Assembly (NCBI RefSeq): GCF_027158205.1
Contig: NZ_JAPVLU010000040.1
Coordinates: 29,181 to 93,180, forward strand
Reading direction: 5' to 3'
DNA: 64,000 nucleotides
Source: Streptomyces sp. H39-S7
Lineage (GTDB): Bacteria; Actinomycetota; Actinomycetes; Streptomycetales; Streptomycetaceae
This document shows positions 42,690-51,550 of this stretch, piece by piece. The notes beneath the pieces were generated by a model. The model was not told the origin of the DNA and searched no databases. It worked only from the letters and a program-made list of their open reading frames with translations. The translations under genes were made by a program, and so were the position numbers. Each line of letters begins with the position of its first letter. Position 1 is the first letter of the stretch.

Positions 42690-44579
42690 TCACAGGTGGT
42701 GCCGCTGGTCCCGCTTGGCCCGCTCGTACTCCGCGCGGGCCCGGCGCGCCGGCGGCCGGTCGGAGACCTCGGCGACGGCCACGTCCCACCAGGCGCCGGA
42801 GCCCGGTTCGCCGCCGGTGCCCGGCCCGGTCTCGACGTACACCGCCGTCGCGCGGTGCGAGGCGCGGGCCGTGGCCAGCGCCTCGCGCAGCTCCTTGACG
42901 GTGCGGGCGGTCAGGACGTCCAGGCCGAGGCTGGCGGCGTTGGCGGCCAGGTCGATCGGGAGCGGATCGCCGGTGAACGTGCCGTCCGGGGCCCGGAACC
43001 GGTACGCGGTGCCGTAGCGCTCGGCGCCGACCGCGTCCGACAGGCCGCCGATGGAGGCGTAGCCGTGGTTCTGCACGATCACGAGGTTGATGTTGACGCC
43101 CTCCTGGACCGCGGTGACGATCTCGGTGGGCATCATCAGGTACGTGCCGTCGCCGACGAGGGCGAACACCTCGCGGTCGGGCGCGGCGAGCTTCACCCCG
43201 ATCGCGGCGGGGATCTCGTAGCCCATGCAGGAGTAGCCGTACTCGACGTGGTACTGCTTCGGGTCGCGGGAGCGCCAGAACTTGTGCAGGTCACCGGGGA
43301 GCGAGCCGGCCGCGTTGATGATCACGTCGCGGTCCTGGAGCACCTCCTCCAGCGCGCCGAGCACCTGGGTCTGCGAGGGGAGGCTGTCGCCCGCGTCGCC
43401 GCCCGGCCGGAAGACGGCGTCGGTGGCCCGCTGCCACTCCGCGACGCCCCGGTCGTGCCGCGACAGGTCGACCCGGTGGCCGGTCAGGGCGGTGGTGAGC
43501 GCTTCGATGCCGGCCCTGGCGTCGGCGACCAGCGCCGTGCCCGCCATCTTGTGCGCGTCGAACGCGGTGATGTTGAGGTTGACGAAGCGCACGCCCGGAT
43601 GGGCGAACAGGGAGTTGGACGCGGTGGTGAAGTCCGTCCAGCGGGTGCCGATCCCGAGCACGACATCGGCTCCCCGGGCGGCGGCGTTGGCCGGTGCGGT
43701 GCCCGTGTGGCCGATCCCGCCCAGCGCCTGCGGGTGGTCGAAGCGCAGCGAGCCCTTGCCGGCCTGGGTCTCGGCGACCGGGATCCCGGTGGCGGCGGCG
43801 AACTCGCGCAGCGCGTCGGTGGCCTCGGAGCCGATCACGCCGCCGCCCGCCACGATCAGCGGGCGTTCCGCGGAGCGCAGCAGCTCCGCGGCCTCGTGCA
43901 GCGCGTCCGCGTCCGGCTGCGGACGGCGTACCTGCCAGATCCGCTCCTCGAACAGCTCGGCCGGCCAGTCGTACGCCTCGGCCTGGACGTCCTGGGGCAG
44001 CGCCAAGGTGACCGCTCCGGTGTCCACCGGGTCGGTCAGCACCCGCATGGCCTGCAGCAGGGAGGGCGCGAGCATCTCCGGGCGCCAGATCCGGTCGAAG
44101 TAGCGGGAGACCGGCCGCAGCGTGTCGTTGACGGAGACGTCGTACGCCCACGGCACCTCCAGCTGCTGCAGCACCGGATCGGCCGGGCGGGTCGCGAACA
44201 CGTCGCCCGGCAGCAGCAGCACCGGCACGCGGTTGATGGTGGCCAGCGCCGCGCCGGTGACGAGGTTGGTGGCGCCGGGCCCGATGGAGGTGGTGCAGGC
44301 CATCGTGGACAGCCGGTTGTTCATCCGGGCGAAGCCGACCGACGCGTGCACCATGGCCTGCTCGTTGCGGCCCTGGTAGTACGGCATGCCAGGCGTCGCG
44401 TCGGAAGGTGTGTGACCGGCCTGCAGCAGGGCCTGGCCGATCCCGGCGACGTTGCCGTGGCCGAAGATGCCCCAGGTGCCGGCGATGAGCCGGTGCCGTA
44501 CGCCGTCCCGCTCGGTGTGCTGGACGGTGAGGAAGCGGACGAGGGCCTGGGCGACGGTGAGCCGGACGGTGGTCGTCAT
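42690..44579 (-). CDS. iolD: 3D-(3,5/4)-trihydroxycyclohexane-1,2-dione hydrolase
   Basis: A 629-aa thiamine-diphosphate enzyme that opens the ring in myo-inositol catabolism, giving 5-deoxyglucuronate. The catalytic Glu is in GRNEQAMVHA near the N-terminus, and the ThDP motif GDGTYLMMPTEIVTAVQEGVNINLVIVQNHGY sits in the C-terminal third. Family-typical VNDTLRPVSRYFDRIWRPE and MACTTSIGPGATN are present. It is the last gene of the six-gene iol operon and overlaps iolB by 4 nt (ATGA). Confidence 0.95.
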   Translation of the reverse strand: MTTTVRLTVAQALVRFLTVQHTERDGVRHRLIAGTWGIFGHGNVAGIGQALLQAGHTPSDATPGMPYYQGRNEQAMVHASVGFARMNNRLSTMACTTSIGPGATNLVTGAALATINRVPVLLLPGDVFATRPADPVLQQLEVPWAYDVSVNDTLRPVSRYFDRIWRPEMLAPSLLQAMRVLTDPVDTGAVTLALPQDVQAEAYDWPAELFEERIWQVRRPQPDADALHEAAELLRSAERPLIVAGGGVIGSEATDALREFAAATGIPVAETQAGKGSLRFDHPQALGGIGHTGTAPANAAARGADVVLGIGTRWTDFTTASNSLFAHPGVRFVNLNITAFDAHKMAGTALVADARAGIEALTTALTGHRVDLSRHDRGVAEWQRATDAVFRPGGDAGDSLPSQTQVLGALEEVLQDRDVIINAAGSLPGDLHKFWRSRDPKQYHVEYGYSCMGYEIPAAIGVKLAAPDREVFALVGDGTYLMMPTEIVTAVQEGVNINLVIVQNHGYASIGGLSDAVGAERYGTAYRFRAPDGTFTGDPLPIDLAANAASLGLDVLTARTVKELREALATARASHRATAVYVETGPGTGGEPGSGAWWDVAVAEVSDRPPARRARAEYERAKRDQRHHL

Positions 44580-45502
44580 GGGTGCGGTTCCTCCGGTGAT
44601 GCGGTCTCCACGGGTGCGGTGTACAGCGGCAGTCGCGGGTCCACGGGCTGTGCGGCCCAACTGCCGCGTACCCAGGCGTGCGCGGGGTCGTCACAGATCA
44701 GCCAGGCCCGCTCCGCGCCCGGGCCGGCCATCACGTTCAGGTAGTACATGTCGTAGCCGGGGACGGCCATGCTCGGGCCGTGCCAGCCGTCGGGGATCAG
44801 CACGGCGTCGCCGCCGCGCACCTCGGCCAGTACGTCGGTGCGTCCGGCGGCGGAGGGGTAGACCCGCTGGTAGCCCATCGCGTCCGGGCCGCCCGCCAGC
44901 TCGAAGTAGTAGATCTCCTCCAGCTCGGACTCCGTCGCGGTCGCCTCGTCGTGCTTGTGCGGTGGGAAGGACGACCAGTTGCCGCCGGGGGTGAGCACTT
45001 CGACCGCGATGAGCCGGTCGCACGCGAAGACCCCGGCCGCCGCGAAGTTGTTGACCTGGCGGCTCGCGCCGCCCGCTCCGCGCAGCTCCACCGGCACGCC
45101 GGAGGCGGGCCCGTAGCGGGCCGGGAGCCGGCGCTCGCAGCGGGCCCCGGTGAGCGCGAAGCGGCCGCCGGCCCGGCTGGTGAGCACCGCGCGCGCGTCG
45201 CGCGGCACGTACGCGAAGTCGCTGACGCCGCTGAACACGTCGCGCCTGCCGCGCAGTTCGAAGACCTCGCCGTCGACGGCGACCGAGCAGCCGCCGGCCA
45301 GCGGCAGCACGATCCACTCGCTGTCGCCGCTGTCCAGGGTGTGCGAGTCCCCGGCCGCGAGCGTCAGCACCCGCAGGGAGCTGTACCCCCAGCCGGCGTC
45401 CGCCGGGTCCACCCGCAGGTCGTAGCCGTCCCGGGCGGCGCTCCCCGCCGGTACGTGCCCGCTCGGCCGCGCGGCACCGCCGCCCGGTCCGCCCGCCGTC
45501 AT
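44576..45502 (-). CDS. iolB: 5-deoxyglucuronate isomerase
   Basis: A 308-aa bicupin protein that isomerises 5-deoxy-D-glucuronate to 2-deoxy-5-keto-gluconate. The metal-binding cupin segment is SFPPHKHDEATATESELEEIYYF, and GYQRVYP, DAVLIPDGWHGPS and GYDMYYLNVMAG follow, all typical of IolB. The N-terminal 20 residues are Gly/Ala-rich and look nonessential. The ATG at 45502 overlaps the upstream stop by 4 nt, and the stop overlaps iolD likewise. Confidence 0.94.
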   Translation of the reverse strand: MTAGGPGGGAARPSGHVPAGSAARDGYDLRVDPADAGWGYSSLRVLTLAAGDSHTLDSGDSEWIVLPLAGGCSVAVDGEVFELRGRRDVFSGVSDFAYVPRDARAVLTSRAGGRFALTGARCERRLPARYGPASGVPVELRGAGGASRQVNNFAAAGVFACDRLIAVEVLTPGGNWSSFPPHKHDEATATESELEEIYYFELAGGPDAMGYQRVYPSAAGRTDVLAEVRGGDAVLIPDGWHGPSMAVPGYDMYYLNVMAGPGAERAWLICDDPAHAWVRGSWAAQPVDPRLPLYTAPVETASPEEPHP

Positions 45503-46482
45503 CGGGCGTCCGCGGGCGCGGACGGGCCGCGGTCGAGGAGCGAGGCTGCGGTGTCGACGGCGGCCGCCACGTCGCCGTCGTCCGGGAAGAGCATGGTGCG
45601 GCCGAGGATCAGGCCGCGCACCTGCGGTATGCGCAGCGCCTTCTGCCATGCCGCGTACCGCTCGTCGGGTCCGTCGGCGCCCTCGCCGCCGAGCAGCAGG
45701 GTGGGCAGCGTGGTCGAGGCCATCATGCGTTCCATCTCGTCGACGACCGGGACCTTCAGCCAGGTGTAGGCGGAGGTGCTGCCCAGACCCTGGGCGATGT
45801 TGTTGGCGTAGATCTGCGCGTCGGGCTCCAGGATGTTGACGACCCGCCCGGCCACCCGGTGGGTGCGGAACGGCTCCACGAGCGCCAGCAGGCGGCGCGC
45901 GGCGAGCGTCTGCACGGCGTGCGAGCAGCCGGCCAGCGTGTCGGCGGTGCCGGGGTCCTCGGGGTCGATGCGCAGCAGCACCTTGCCGCCGTCCAGACCG
46001 GCCGCGGCGACACCGGGCGCGTCGTAGCCGGTGAAGCGGTCGTCGAGCTCGAAGGAGGCGCCCGGCAGCCCGCCGCGGTTCATCGACCCCAGGACGAGTT
46101 TGCCGTCGAGGGCGCCGAGCAGCATCAGGTCCTCGACGAGGTCGGCGGTGCCGAGGAAGCCGTCCACGCCGGGGCGCGCCAACGCCGTGACGCACCGCGC
46201 CAGCAGCTCGTGCCGGTCGCCCATCGCAGTCGGGTCGCCGCCCGCCGCGACCGCGCCGCGCGCCGGGTGGTCGGCGGCCAGCACGAACAGCGGGTGGGCG
46301 AGCCGGGCCGTGTCGAAGGGGGTGCGCTGCGCGCAGGCCAGCCGGATCGCGTCGGGCGCGGCGGCCCGCAGCCGGGTGATCCCGTCGATGGAGGAAGCGA
46401 GCGGCGCGGGGCGCGGGTCCGCGGCCGCGGGGGCCTCGGAGGCGGGCGGGCAGGGCCGGAGAGGGCGGGAGTTCGCGGTCAT
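45499..46482 (-). CDS. Cgl0159-type (beta/alpha)8 barrel protein, possible inositol-pathway aldolase
   Basis: A 327-aa TIM-barrel protein related to proteins found in actinobacterial inositol clusters and often annotated as deoxyribose-phosphate aldolase-like. Motifs include PLFVLAADHPARGAV, GVDGFLGTADLVEDLML, MNRGGLPGASFELDDRFTGYD and VLLRIDPEDP. Given its place between iolC and iolB, it may perform the aldolase step (IolJ-like cleavage of the phosphorylated keto-acid); this is inference. Both junctions overlap by 4 nt. Confidence 0.8.
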   Translation of the reverse strand: MTANSRPLRPCPPASEAPAAADPRPAPLASSIDGITRLRAAAPDAIRLACAQRTPFDTARLAHPLFVLAADHPARGAVAAGGDPTAMGDRHELLARCVTALARPGVDGFLGTADLVEDLMLLGALDGKLVLGSMNRGGLPGASFELDDRFTGYDAPGVAAAGLDGGKVLLRIDPEDPGTADTLAGCSHAVQTLAARRLLALVEPFRTHRVAGRVVNILEPDAQIYANNIAQGLGSTSAYTWLKVPVVDEMERMMASTTLPTLLLGGEGADGPDERYAAWQKALRIPQVRGLILGRTMLFPDDGDVAAAVDTAASLLDRGPSAPADAR

Positions 46483-47492
46483 ACGGGGGACCTCTCCGTG
46501 TCGGCGTCGACGGCCGCGGGGGTCTCGTGCCGTGCCTGCCGCGCGAGCAGGTCCTCCACCTCGGCGAGGGTCGGCATGGCGTCGGCGCAGGCGTGCCGCG
46601 AGGCGACCAGCGCGCCCGCCGCGTTGGCGGTGCTGATCACCCGGGACAGCGGCCGGCCGGCCAGCAGGCCGGCGCAGAGGGCGCCGCCGAAGGCGTCACC
46701 GGCCCCGAGGCCGTTGACCACCTCGACCGGCACCGGCGGGAAGGAGACGCTCTCGGCCGCGGTGCGGGCCAGCACCCCGTCCGGTCCCTGCTTGATGACC
46801 GCGAGGCGCACCCCGCGCTCCAGCAGCAGCCCGGCGGCCTGCTCCGGGTCGCCGGTGCCGACGGTGACCTCCGCCTCGTCGCGGTTGCCGACCGCGACCG
46901 TCGCGTACCGCAGGGCCCGCGCGTACAGCTCCGGCGCCTCGGCGGGGTCGGCCCAGAAGCCGGGCCGCCAGTCGAGGTCGAAGTACACCTCGCGGCCGGC
47001 CCGTTCCTCCAGCGCCGCGAAGAGGGTGGAGCGGGTCGGTTCCACGGCGAGCGCGGAGCCGGTGATCCACAGCACCCGCGCATCGCGGACGGCCGCGCGG
47101 TCCAGCCGCGCCGGTTCCAGGCACTGGTCCGGGGCGACGGGCCGGCGGTAGAAGTAGAGCGGGAAGTCGTCGGGCGGGAAGATCTCGCAGAACACGACGG
47201 GGGTCTGCAGCCCCGGCACCGTCGTCACCAGCGCGTCGTCCACCCCGAAGCCGCGCAGCGCGCCCCGCACGTACGCGCCGAACGGGTCGTCCCCGACGCC
47301 GGTGAGGACCGCCGTCCGCAGGCCGTAGCGGGCGGCGGCGACCGCGACGTTGGTCGCGGTGCCGCCGAGGTACTTGGCGAACGTGCGGACGTCGGCGAGG
47401 CCGCCGCCGGTCTGCTCGGGGTACAGGTCCACGCCCACCCGGCCGACGGTGACCACGTCGTACGGCGTACCGGGCGCTTCCGGGGCGGTCAC
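46479..47492 (-). CDS. iolC: 5-dehydro-2-deoxygluconokinase
   Basis: A 337-aa PfkB-family sugar kinase that phosphorylates 2-deoxy-5-keto-gluconate. Typical features are VTVGRVGVDLYPEQTGG at the N-terminus, KYLGGTATNVAVAAARYG, FDLDWRPGFW, and the catalytic base in NGLGAGDAFGGALCAGL. The GTG start at 47492 overlaps the stop of the upstream isomerase gene (GTGA), and a longer in-frame start would run far back into that gene. Confidence 0.94.
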   Translation of the reverse strand: MTAPEAPGTPYDVVTVGRVGVDLYPEQTGGGLADVRTFAKYLGGTATNVAVAAARYGLRTAVLTGVGDDPFGAYVRGALRGFGVDDALVTTVPGLQTPVVFCEIFPPDDFPLYFYRRPVAPDQCLEPARLDRAAVRDARVLWITGSALAVEPTRSTLFAALEERAGREVYFDLDWRPGFWADPAEAPELYARALRYATVAVGNRDEAEVTVGTGDPEQAAGLLLERGVRLAVIKQGPDGVLARTAAESVSFPPVPVEVVNGLGAGDAFGGALCAGLLAGRPLSRVISTANAAGALVASRHACADAMPTLAEVEDLLARQARHETPAAVDADTERSPV

Positions 47493-48337
47493 AGCGCGGC
47501 CAGCCAGTCCAGCGAGGCCCGTACGTCGGCGATGGGACCGCCGCCCGGCGGCGGCTCCGCGCTGAGCACGGCGTCCTGCTCCATGACGTACCAGCCCTCG
47601 TAACCCGCCTCCTCCAGCGTGTCGATGAGGGCGGCCACGTCGATGTCGCCCTGCCCCAGCGGCTGGTAGAGATTTCGGTCCGCGGCCTCGGCGTAGGGGG
47701 TGCGGCCGTCGCGCACGGCCGCCGCCGCGCCCTCGTTCACGTCCTTGAGGTGGACGTGGACGACCCGCCCGGCCGCCCGGCGGGCCAGCGCCACCGGGTC
47801 GGTGCCGCCGACGAGCAGGTGCCCGGTGTCCAGGCACAGCCCGGTCCAGCTGCCCGCCAGCACCCGGTCGACGTCGTCCGGCGTCTCGACCATGGTGCCG
47901 ACGTGCGGATGCAGGGCGGCGGTGATCCCGGAGGCGGCGGCGAGCGCCGCGACCCGGTCGAGGTTGGCCAGCAGCGTCTTCCAGCCGAGCGCGTCCAGTT
48001 CGGGCCGGGCGTCGTAGCCGTCCTGCCCGGTGGCCGCGGCGAGTACCAGCGTCCCGGCGCCCGCCGCGGTGAAGCCGGCCAGCGCGTCACGGATCGCGGG
48101 CAGCGGATCGGTGGCCGGATCGTGCAGCACGGCCGGTACGAAGCCGCCGACCGCCGTCATCCCGCGCGCCGCGAGCAGGGGGCCCGGCAGGAAGCCGTCG
48201 GGCCCGAACTCGGTCGCCGTGATCCCGAGCGCCGCCATCTCGTCCAGCACCCGCTCGGGCGTCAACTGGTATCCCCAGCCCGGCACTTCGCACACACCCC
48301 AGGAGATCGGCGCCGCGGCCACCCGGTCGAGCCTCAT
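47489..48337 (-). CDS. iolE: Inosose dehydratase-like TIM barrel
   Basis: A 282-aa sugar phosphate isomerase/epimerase-superfamily TIM barrel. AAPISWGVCEVPGWGYQL at the N-terminus is typical of inosose dehydratase (IolE) and the related IolI, followed by ALHPHVGTMVE, LCLDTGHL, VVHVHLKDVNEG and the WYVMEQDAVL block. The dehydratase removes water from 2-keto-myo-inositol, so it sits between IolG and IolD in the pathway; an isomerase role is the alternative. Translational coupling to both neighbours through 4-nt overlaps. Confidence 0.82.
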   Translation of the reverse strand: MRLDRVAAAPISWGVCEVPGWGYQLTPERVLDEMAALGITATEFGPDGFLPGPLLAARGMTAVGGFVPAVLHDPATDPLPAIRDALAGFTAAGAGTLVLAAATGQDGYDARPELDALGWKTLLANLDRVAALAAASGITAALHPHVGTMVETPDDVDRVLAGSWTGLCLDTGHLLVGGTDPVALARRAAGRVVHVHLKDVNEGAAAAVRDGRTPYAEAADRNLYQPLGQGDIDVAALIDTLEEAGYEGWYVMEQDAVLSAEPPPGGGPIADVRASLDWLAAL

Positions 48338-49386
48338 GCGCTGACCTCCGCGGTGCGTGCCGGGGCGCCGGTCAGCAGCTCGGCGCAGGCCGCGATCTCG
48401 GCGACCTCGACCGGCCGCCGCTCGCGCCGCGAGACCTCGCACGCCTCGGCGACGAGCAGGGCGCGCAGCGCCTCGCTGCCGGGACAGGGGTTGGCGCTCT
48501 CGCCGCGCGCCACCCGCACGAAGGTGTCCAGCTCGGCGCGGTAGGCGGGGGCGAAGCGCTCCAGGAAGCCGGGCCAGGGGTCCGGGACACCGCTCGCGGC
48601 GCCGGGCTCGACGGAGGTGACGGGGGTGCGGGCGTCGACGCCGACGGCGATCTGGTCGTCGGTGCCGGCCAGCTCCATCCGTACGTCGTAGCCGGCGCCG
48701 TTGTAGCGGGTCGCGGTCGCGGTGGCGAGCACTCCGCCCTCCAGGGTGAGCAGGGTCGCGGCGGTGTCGGCGTCACCCGCCGCGCGGAAGAAGTCCGCGC
48801 CGCCGTTGGCGCCGGTCGCGTAGACCTCCAGGATCTCGCGTCCGGTGACCCAGCGAAGGACGTCGAAGTCGTGGATCAGGCAGTCGCGGTACAGGCCGCC
48901 GGAGAGCGGGATGTACGCGGCGGGCGGCGGGGCGGGGTCGGAGGTGACGGCCCGCACGGTGTGCAGCCGGCCGAGCCGGCCGGACCGTACGGCCTCGCGG
49001 GCCGCCAGGTATCCGGCGTCGAAGCGCCGCTGGAAGCCCATCTGCAACGTCGTGCCGGCCGCCTCGACCGAGCGCAGCGCGGCCATGGTGCCGGCCAGGT
49101 CCAGGGCGATCGGCTTCTCGCAGAAGACCGGCAGGCCGGCCCGTGCTGCCCGTTCGATGAGCGAGGCGTGCGCGGCGGTCGCGGAGGCGATGACCACCGC
49201 GTCGACCCCGGAGGTGAAGACGGCGTCCACGGAGTCGGCGGCGGTGGCGCCGGTCCGTGCGGCGACCTCGGCGGCGCGGCCCGGGTCGGCGTCGGCGACG
49301 AGCAGTTCACCGACGTCCGGGTGCGCCCGTAGCGCCACGGCGTGGAAGGCCCCGATCCGACCGGCGCCGAGAAGTCCCATTCGCAT
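48334..49386 (-). CDS. iolG: Inositol 2-dehydrogenase
   Basis: A 350-aa Gfo/Idh/MocA oxidoreductase that starts inositol catabolism by NAD-dependent oxidation to 2-keto-myo-inositol. The Rossmann motif LLGAGRIGAFHA is at 5-16, the catalytic Lys is in FCEKPIALD, and HDFDVLRWVTG and RYNGAGYDVRMEL follow. It heads the leftward six-gene operon, with a divergent GntR regulator 169 bp away and a TGTCCGGACA palindrome in between. The ATG at 49386 gives a start directly before the Rossmann fold. Confidence 0.93.
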   Translation of the reverse strand: MRMGLLGAGRIGAFHAVALRAHPDVGELLVADADPGRAAEVAARTGATAADSVDAVFTSGVDAVVIASATAAHASLIERAARAGLPVFCEKPIALDLAGTMAALRSVEAAGTTLQMGFQRRFDAGYLAAREAVRSGRLGRLHTVRAVTSDPAPPPAAYIPLSGGLYRDCLIHDFDVLRWVTGREILEVYATGANGGADFFRAAGDADTAATLLTLEGGVLATATATRYNGAGYDVRMELAGTDDQIAVGVDARTPVTSVEPGAASGVPDPWPGFLERFAPAYRAELDTFVRVARGESANPCPGSEALRALLVAEACEVSRRERRPVEVAEIAACAELLTGAPARTAEVSA

Positions 49387-49530
49387 ACCTGGTCCTGCCC
49401 CTTCCAGGGAGGTGATCCTCCGGAGGCCGCCTCGGCACGGATTCGATGCCTCCGGCCGATACGGCTTGCGTGCGGTTTGCGTGCCCTGCGGGACCAACCT
49501 CCCGCGCGCCCTCACCGCCTGTCAATAGTT

Positions 49531-49540
49531 TGTCCGGACA
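49531..49540 (+). promoter_or_regulatory. TGTCCGGACA palindrome between iolG and the GntR gene
   Basis: A perfect 10-bp palindrome 15 nt upstream of the GntR start; on the leftward strand TTGACA (49525-49520), a candidate -35, is 5 nt past it. A similar TGTCTGTACA lies ahead of the importer promoter at 50354-50363. The pair would suit a GntR dimer controlling both directions. Confidence 0.5.
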
Positions 49541-49555
49541 TACGGACTTCCCGTC

Positions 49556-50338
49556 ATGGCAGCCTGCCGATACGCTCCCATCGTGCCCAATCCCGACCCC
49601 GCTCCGCTCCGTCTCGGCGTCGACCGTTCGAGCCCGGTCCCGCTGTACTTCCAGCTTGCCCAGCAACTGGAGAGCGCCATCGAGACCGGCGGGCTCGCCC
49701 CCGGCAGCCTGCTGGGGAACGAGATCGAGCTGGCCGGCCGGCTCGGACTGTCCCGCCCTACCGTGCGCCAGGCCATCCAGTCCCTGGTCGACAAGGGACT
49801 GATGGTGCGCCGCCGCGGTATCGGCACGCAGGTGGTGCACAGCCAGGTCAAGCGCCCGCTGGAGCTGAGCAGCCTCTACGACGACCTTCTCGCCGCGGGC
49901 CAGCGTCCCGCCACCCGGGTGCTGCGCAACGCCGTCGCGCCCGCCTCCGCGCGGGCCGCGGCCGCGCTCGGGGTGCCGGAGGGCAGCGACGTCGTGGTGG
50001 TGGAGCGGCTGCGGCTGGCCCACGGCGAGCCCATGGCGCACCTGGTGAACCACCTCCCGCCCGACCTGCTGCCGCTGACCACCGCGGACCTGGAGGCCAC
50101 CGGCCTGTACCGGCTGATGCGCGACTCCGGGATCACCCTGCACAGCGCCCAGCAGACGGTCGGCGCGCGGGCGGCGACCGCCGAGGAGGGCCGGCTGCTG
50201 GCCGAGCCGGAGGGCGCTCCGCTGCTGACGATGGAGCGCACCACGTACGACGCCCTGGGGCGGGCGGTGGAGTACGGATCCCATACCTACCGGGCTTCCC
50301 GCTACGCGTTCGAGTTCCGGTTGCTGGTCCGTACCTAG
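49556..50338 (+). CDS. GntR/HutC-family regulator of the inositol locus
   Basis: A regulator of up to 260 aa with an N-terminal winged HTH (VPLYFQLAQQLESAIETGGLAPG...LSRPTVRQAIQSLVDKGLMVRRRGIGTQV, about 28-92) and a C-terminal UTRA ligand-binding domain (VVVVERLRLAHGEPMAHLVN...YRASRYAFEFRLLVRT). It stands between the iol operon and the inositol importer, divergent from the former and cocodirectional with the latter. ATG 49556 and GTG 49583 are alternative starts; no strong ribosome-binding site decides. Control of inositol uptake and degradation is the likely role. Confidence 0.9.
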   Translation: MAACRYAPIVPNPDPAPLRLGVDRSSPVPLYFQLAQQLESAIETGGLAPGSLLGNEIELAGRLGLSRPTVRQAIQSLVDKGLMVRRRGIGTQVVHSQVKRPLELSSLYDDLLAAGQRPATRVLRNAVAPASARAAAALGVPEGSDVVVVERLRLAHGEPMAHLVNHLPPDLLPLTTADLEATGLYRLMRDSGITLHSAQQTVGARAATAEEGRLLAEPEGAPLLTMERTTYDALGRAVEYGSHTYRASRYAFEFRLLVRT

Positions 50339-50353
50339 CGTCATACGTAAGAA

Positions 50354-50397
50354 TGTCTGTACAAAGCCTTGACGCTGCACCGCGGCCGCCGCTAGAA
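50354..50397 (+). promoter_or_regulatory. Promoter and operator of the inositol importer
   Basis: TGTCTGTACA (50354-50363) precedes TTGACG (50369-50374), a 17-bp spacer and CTAGAA (50392-50397). It lies 60 nt ahead of the first binding-protein gene. Confidence 0.55.
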
Positions 50398-50456
50398 ACC
50401 ACCCGTGCCGTACACCGGACCGGACCCGGGCGGCCGGAGGAGAAGGCGGACCCACG

Positions 50457-51455
50457 ATGGCACGCAGGCGTACGGCTCTGTCCGCGGCGGCACTCGCCCT
50501 GGCGATATCGCTCGCCGCCACCGGATGCAGCAGCTCCGGGGGGAAGAAGACCGAGGAGAAGGACACCACCGGCGCGGTGAACGGCGCCGGGACCCCGCAA
50601 CTCACCATCGCCATGGTCACCCATTCGGGTGAGGGCGACACCTTCTGGGACATCGTCCAGAAGGGCGCGAAGCAGGCCGCGGCGAAGGACAACGTGAAGT
50701 TCCTCTACTCCAACAACAAGGAGGGGAACGAGCAGGCCCAGCTCGTCCAGACCGCGATCGACCAGAAGGTCGACGGCATCATCGTGACGCTGGCCAAGCC
50801 CGACGCGCTCAAGGCGGTCCTGCAGAAGGCCGTCCAGGCCGGCATCCCCGTCATCAGCATCAACTCCGGCTCCCAGTTCTCCGCCGCCTACGGCGCCCTG
50901 AGCCACATCGGCCAGGACGAGGCGGTGGCCGGCGAGGCGGTCGGCGACGAGATGACCAAGCGGAGCCTGAAGAAGGCGCTGTGCGTCATCCACGAACAGG
51001 GCAACGTCTCGCTGGAACAGCGCTGCGACGGCGCCGCGAAGACGTTCAAGGGCTCGATGCAGAAGCTCTACGTCACCGGCACGAACATGCCCGACGTGCT
51101 CTCCTCCGTCACCTCCAAGCTCCAGGCGGACAAGTCGGTCGACGCCATCCTGACCCTGGGCGCGCCCTTCGCCGCCACCTCCGTGCAGGCCGTCAAGGCG
51201 ACCGGCGGCAAGGTCGAGGTCGACACGTTCGACCTCAACGCGGCCGTGGTCAAGCAGCTCAAGAGCAAGGAGGTCGGCTTCGCCGTCGACCAGCAGCCCT
51301 ACCTCCAGGGCTACCTCGCGGTGGACGAGCTGTGGCTCTACAAGACCAACGGCGACGTCATCGGCGGCGGCCGCCCGGTGCTGACCGGCCCCGCCCTCGT
51401 CACGGACAAGGACGTGCCGCAGCTGGAGAAGTACACCCAGCGCGGTACCCGATGA
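50457..51455 (+). CDS. Inositol/rhizopine-type sugar-binding lipoprotein, first copy
   Basis: A 332-aa periplasmic-binding-protein-like (family 4) lipoprotein. The signal peptide ends in SLAATGCSSSGG, a lipobox with a Cys near residue 23. The body shows TIAMVTHSGEGDTFWDIVQKGA, DGIIVTLAKPD, INSGSQFSAAYGALSHIGQDE and GFAVDQQPYLQGY, typical of sugar/rhizopine-binding proteins. About 70 percent of residues match the second copy downstream by eye. It begins an importer operon directly after the GntR gene. Confidence 0.9.
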   Translation: MARRRTALSAAALALAISLAATGCSSSGGKKTEEKDTTGAVNGAGTPQLTIAMVTHSGEGDTFWDIVQKGAKQAAAKDNVKFLYSNNKEGNEQAQLVQTAIDQKVDGIIVTLAKPDALKAVLQKAVQAGIPVISINSGSQFSAAYGALSHIGQDEAVAGEAVGDEMTKRSLKKALCVIHEQGNVSLEQRCDGAAKTFKGSMQKLYVTGTNMPDVLSSVTSKLQADKSVDAILTLGAPFAATSVQAVKATGGKVEVDTFDLNAAVVKQLKSKEVGFAVDQQPYLQGYLAVDELWLYKTNGDVIGGGRPVLTGPALVTDKDVPQLEKYTQRGTR

Positions 51456-51487
51456 CAGCGCTGACGTTCCCCTTGACAGATACTTGG

Positions 51488-51520
51488 GCCGCCGGGGCCG
51501 ATCATCGAGCCCCCGGCGGC
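51488..51520 (+). terminator. Hairpin between the two binding-protein genes
   Basis: GCCGCCGGGG and its exact complement form a 10-bp stem with a 13-nt loop, between the tandem binding-protein genes. It may attenuate transcription or stabilise the upstream mRNA. TTGACA at 51473-51478 just before it might be part of a second promoter. Confidence 0.55.
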
Positions 51521-51550
51521 ACCAGGATCCGCAGGGAAGGGCAAGGCTTC

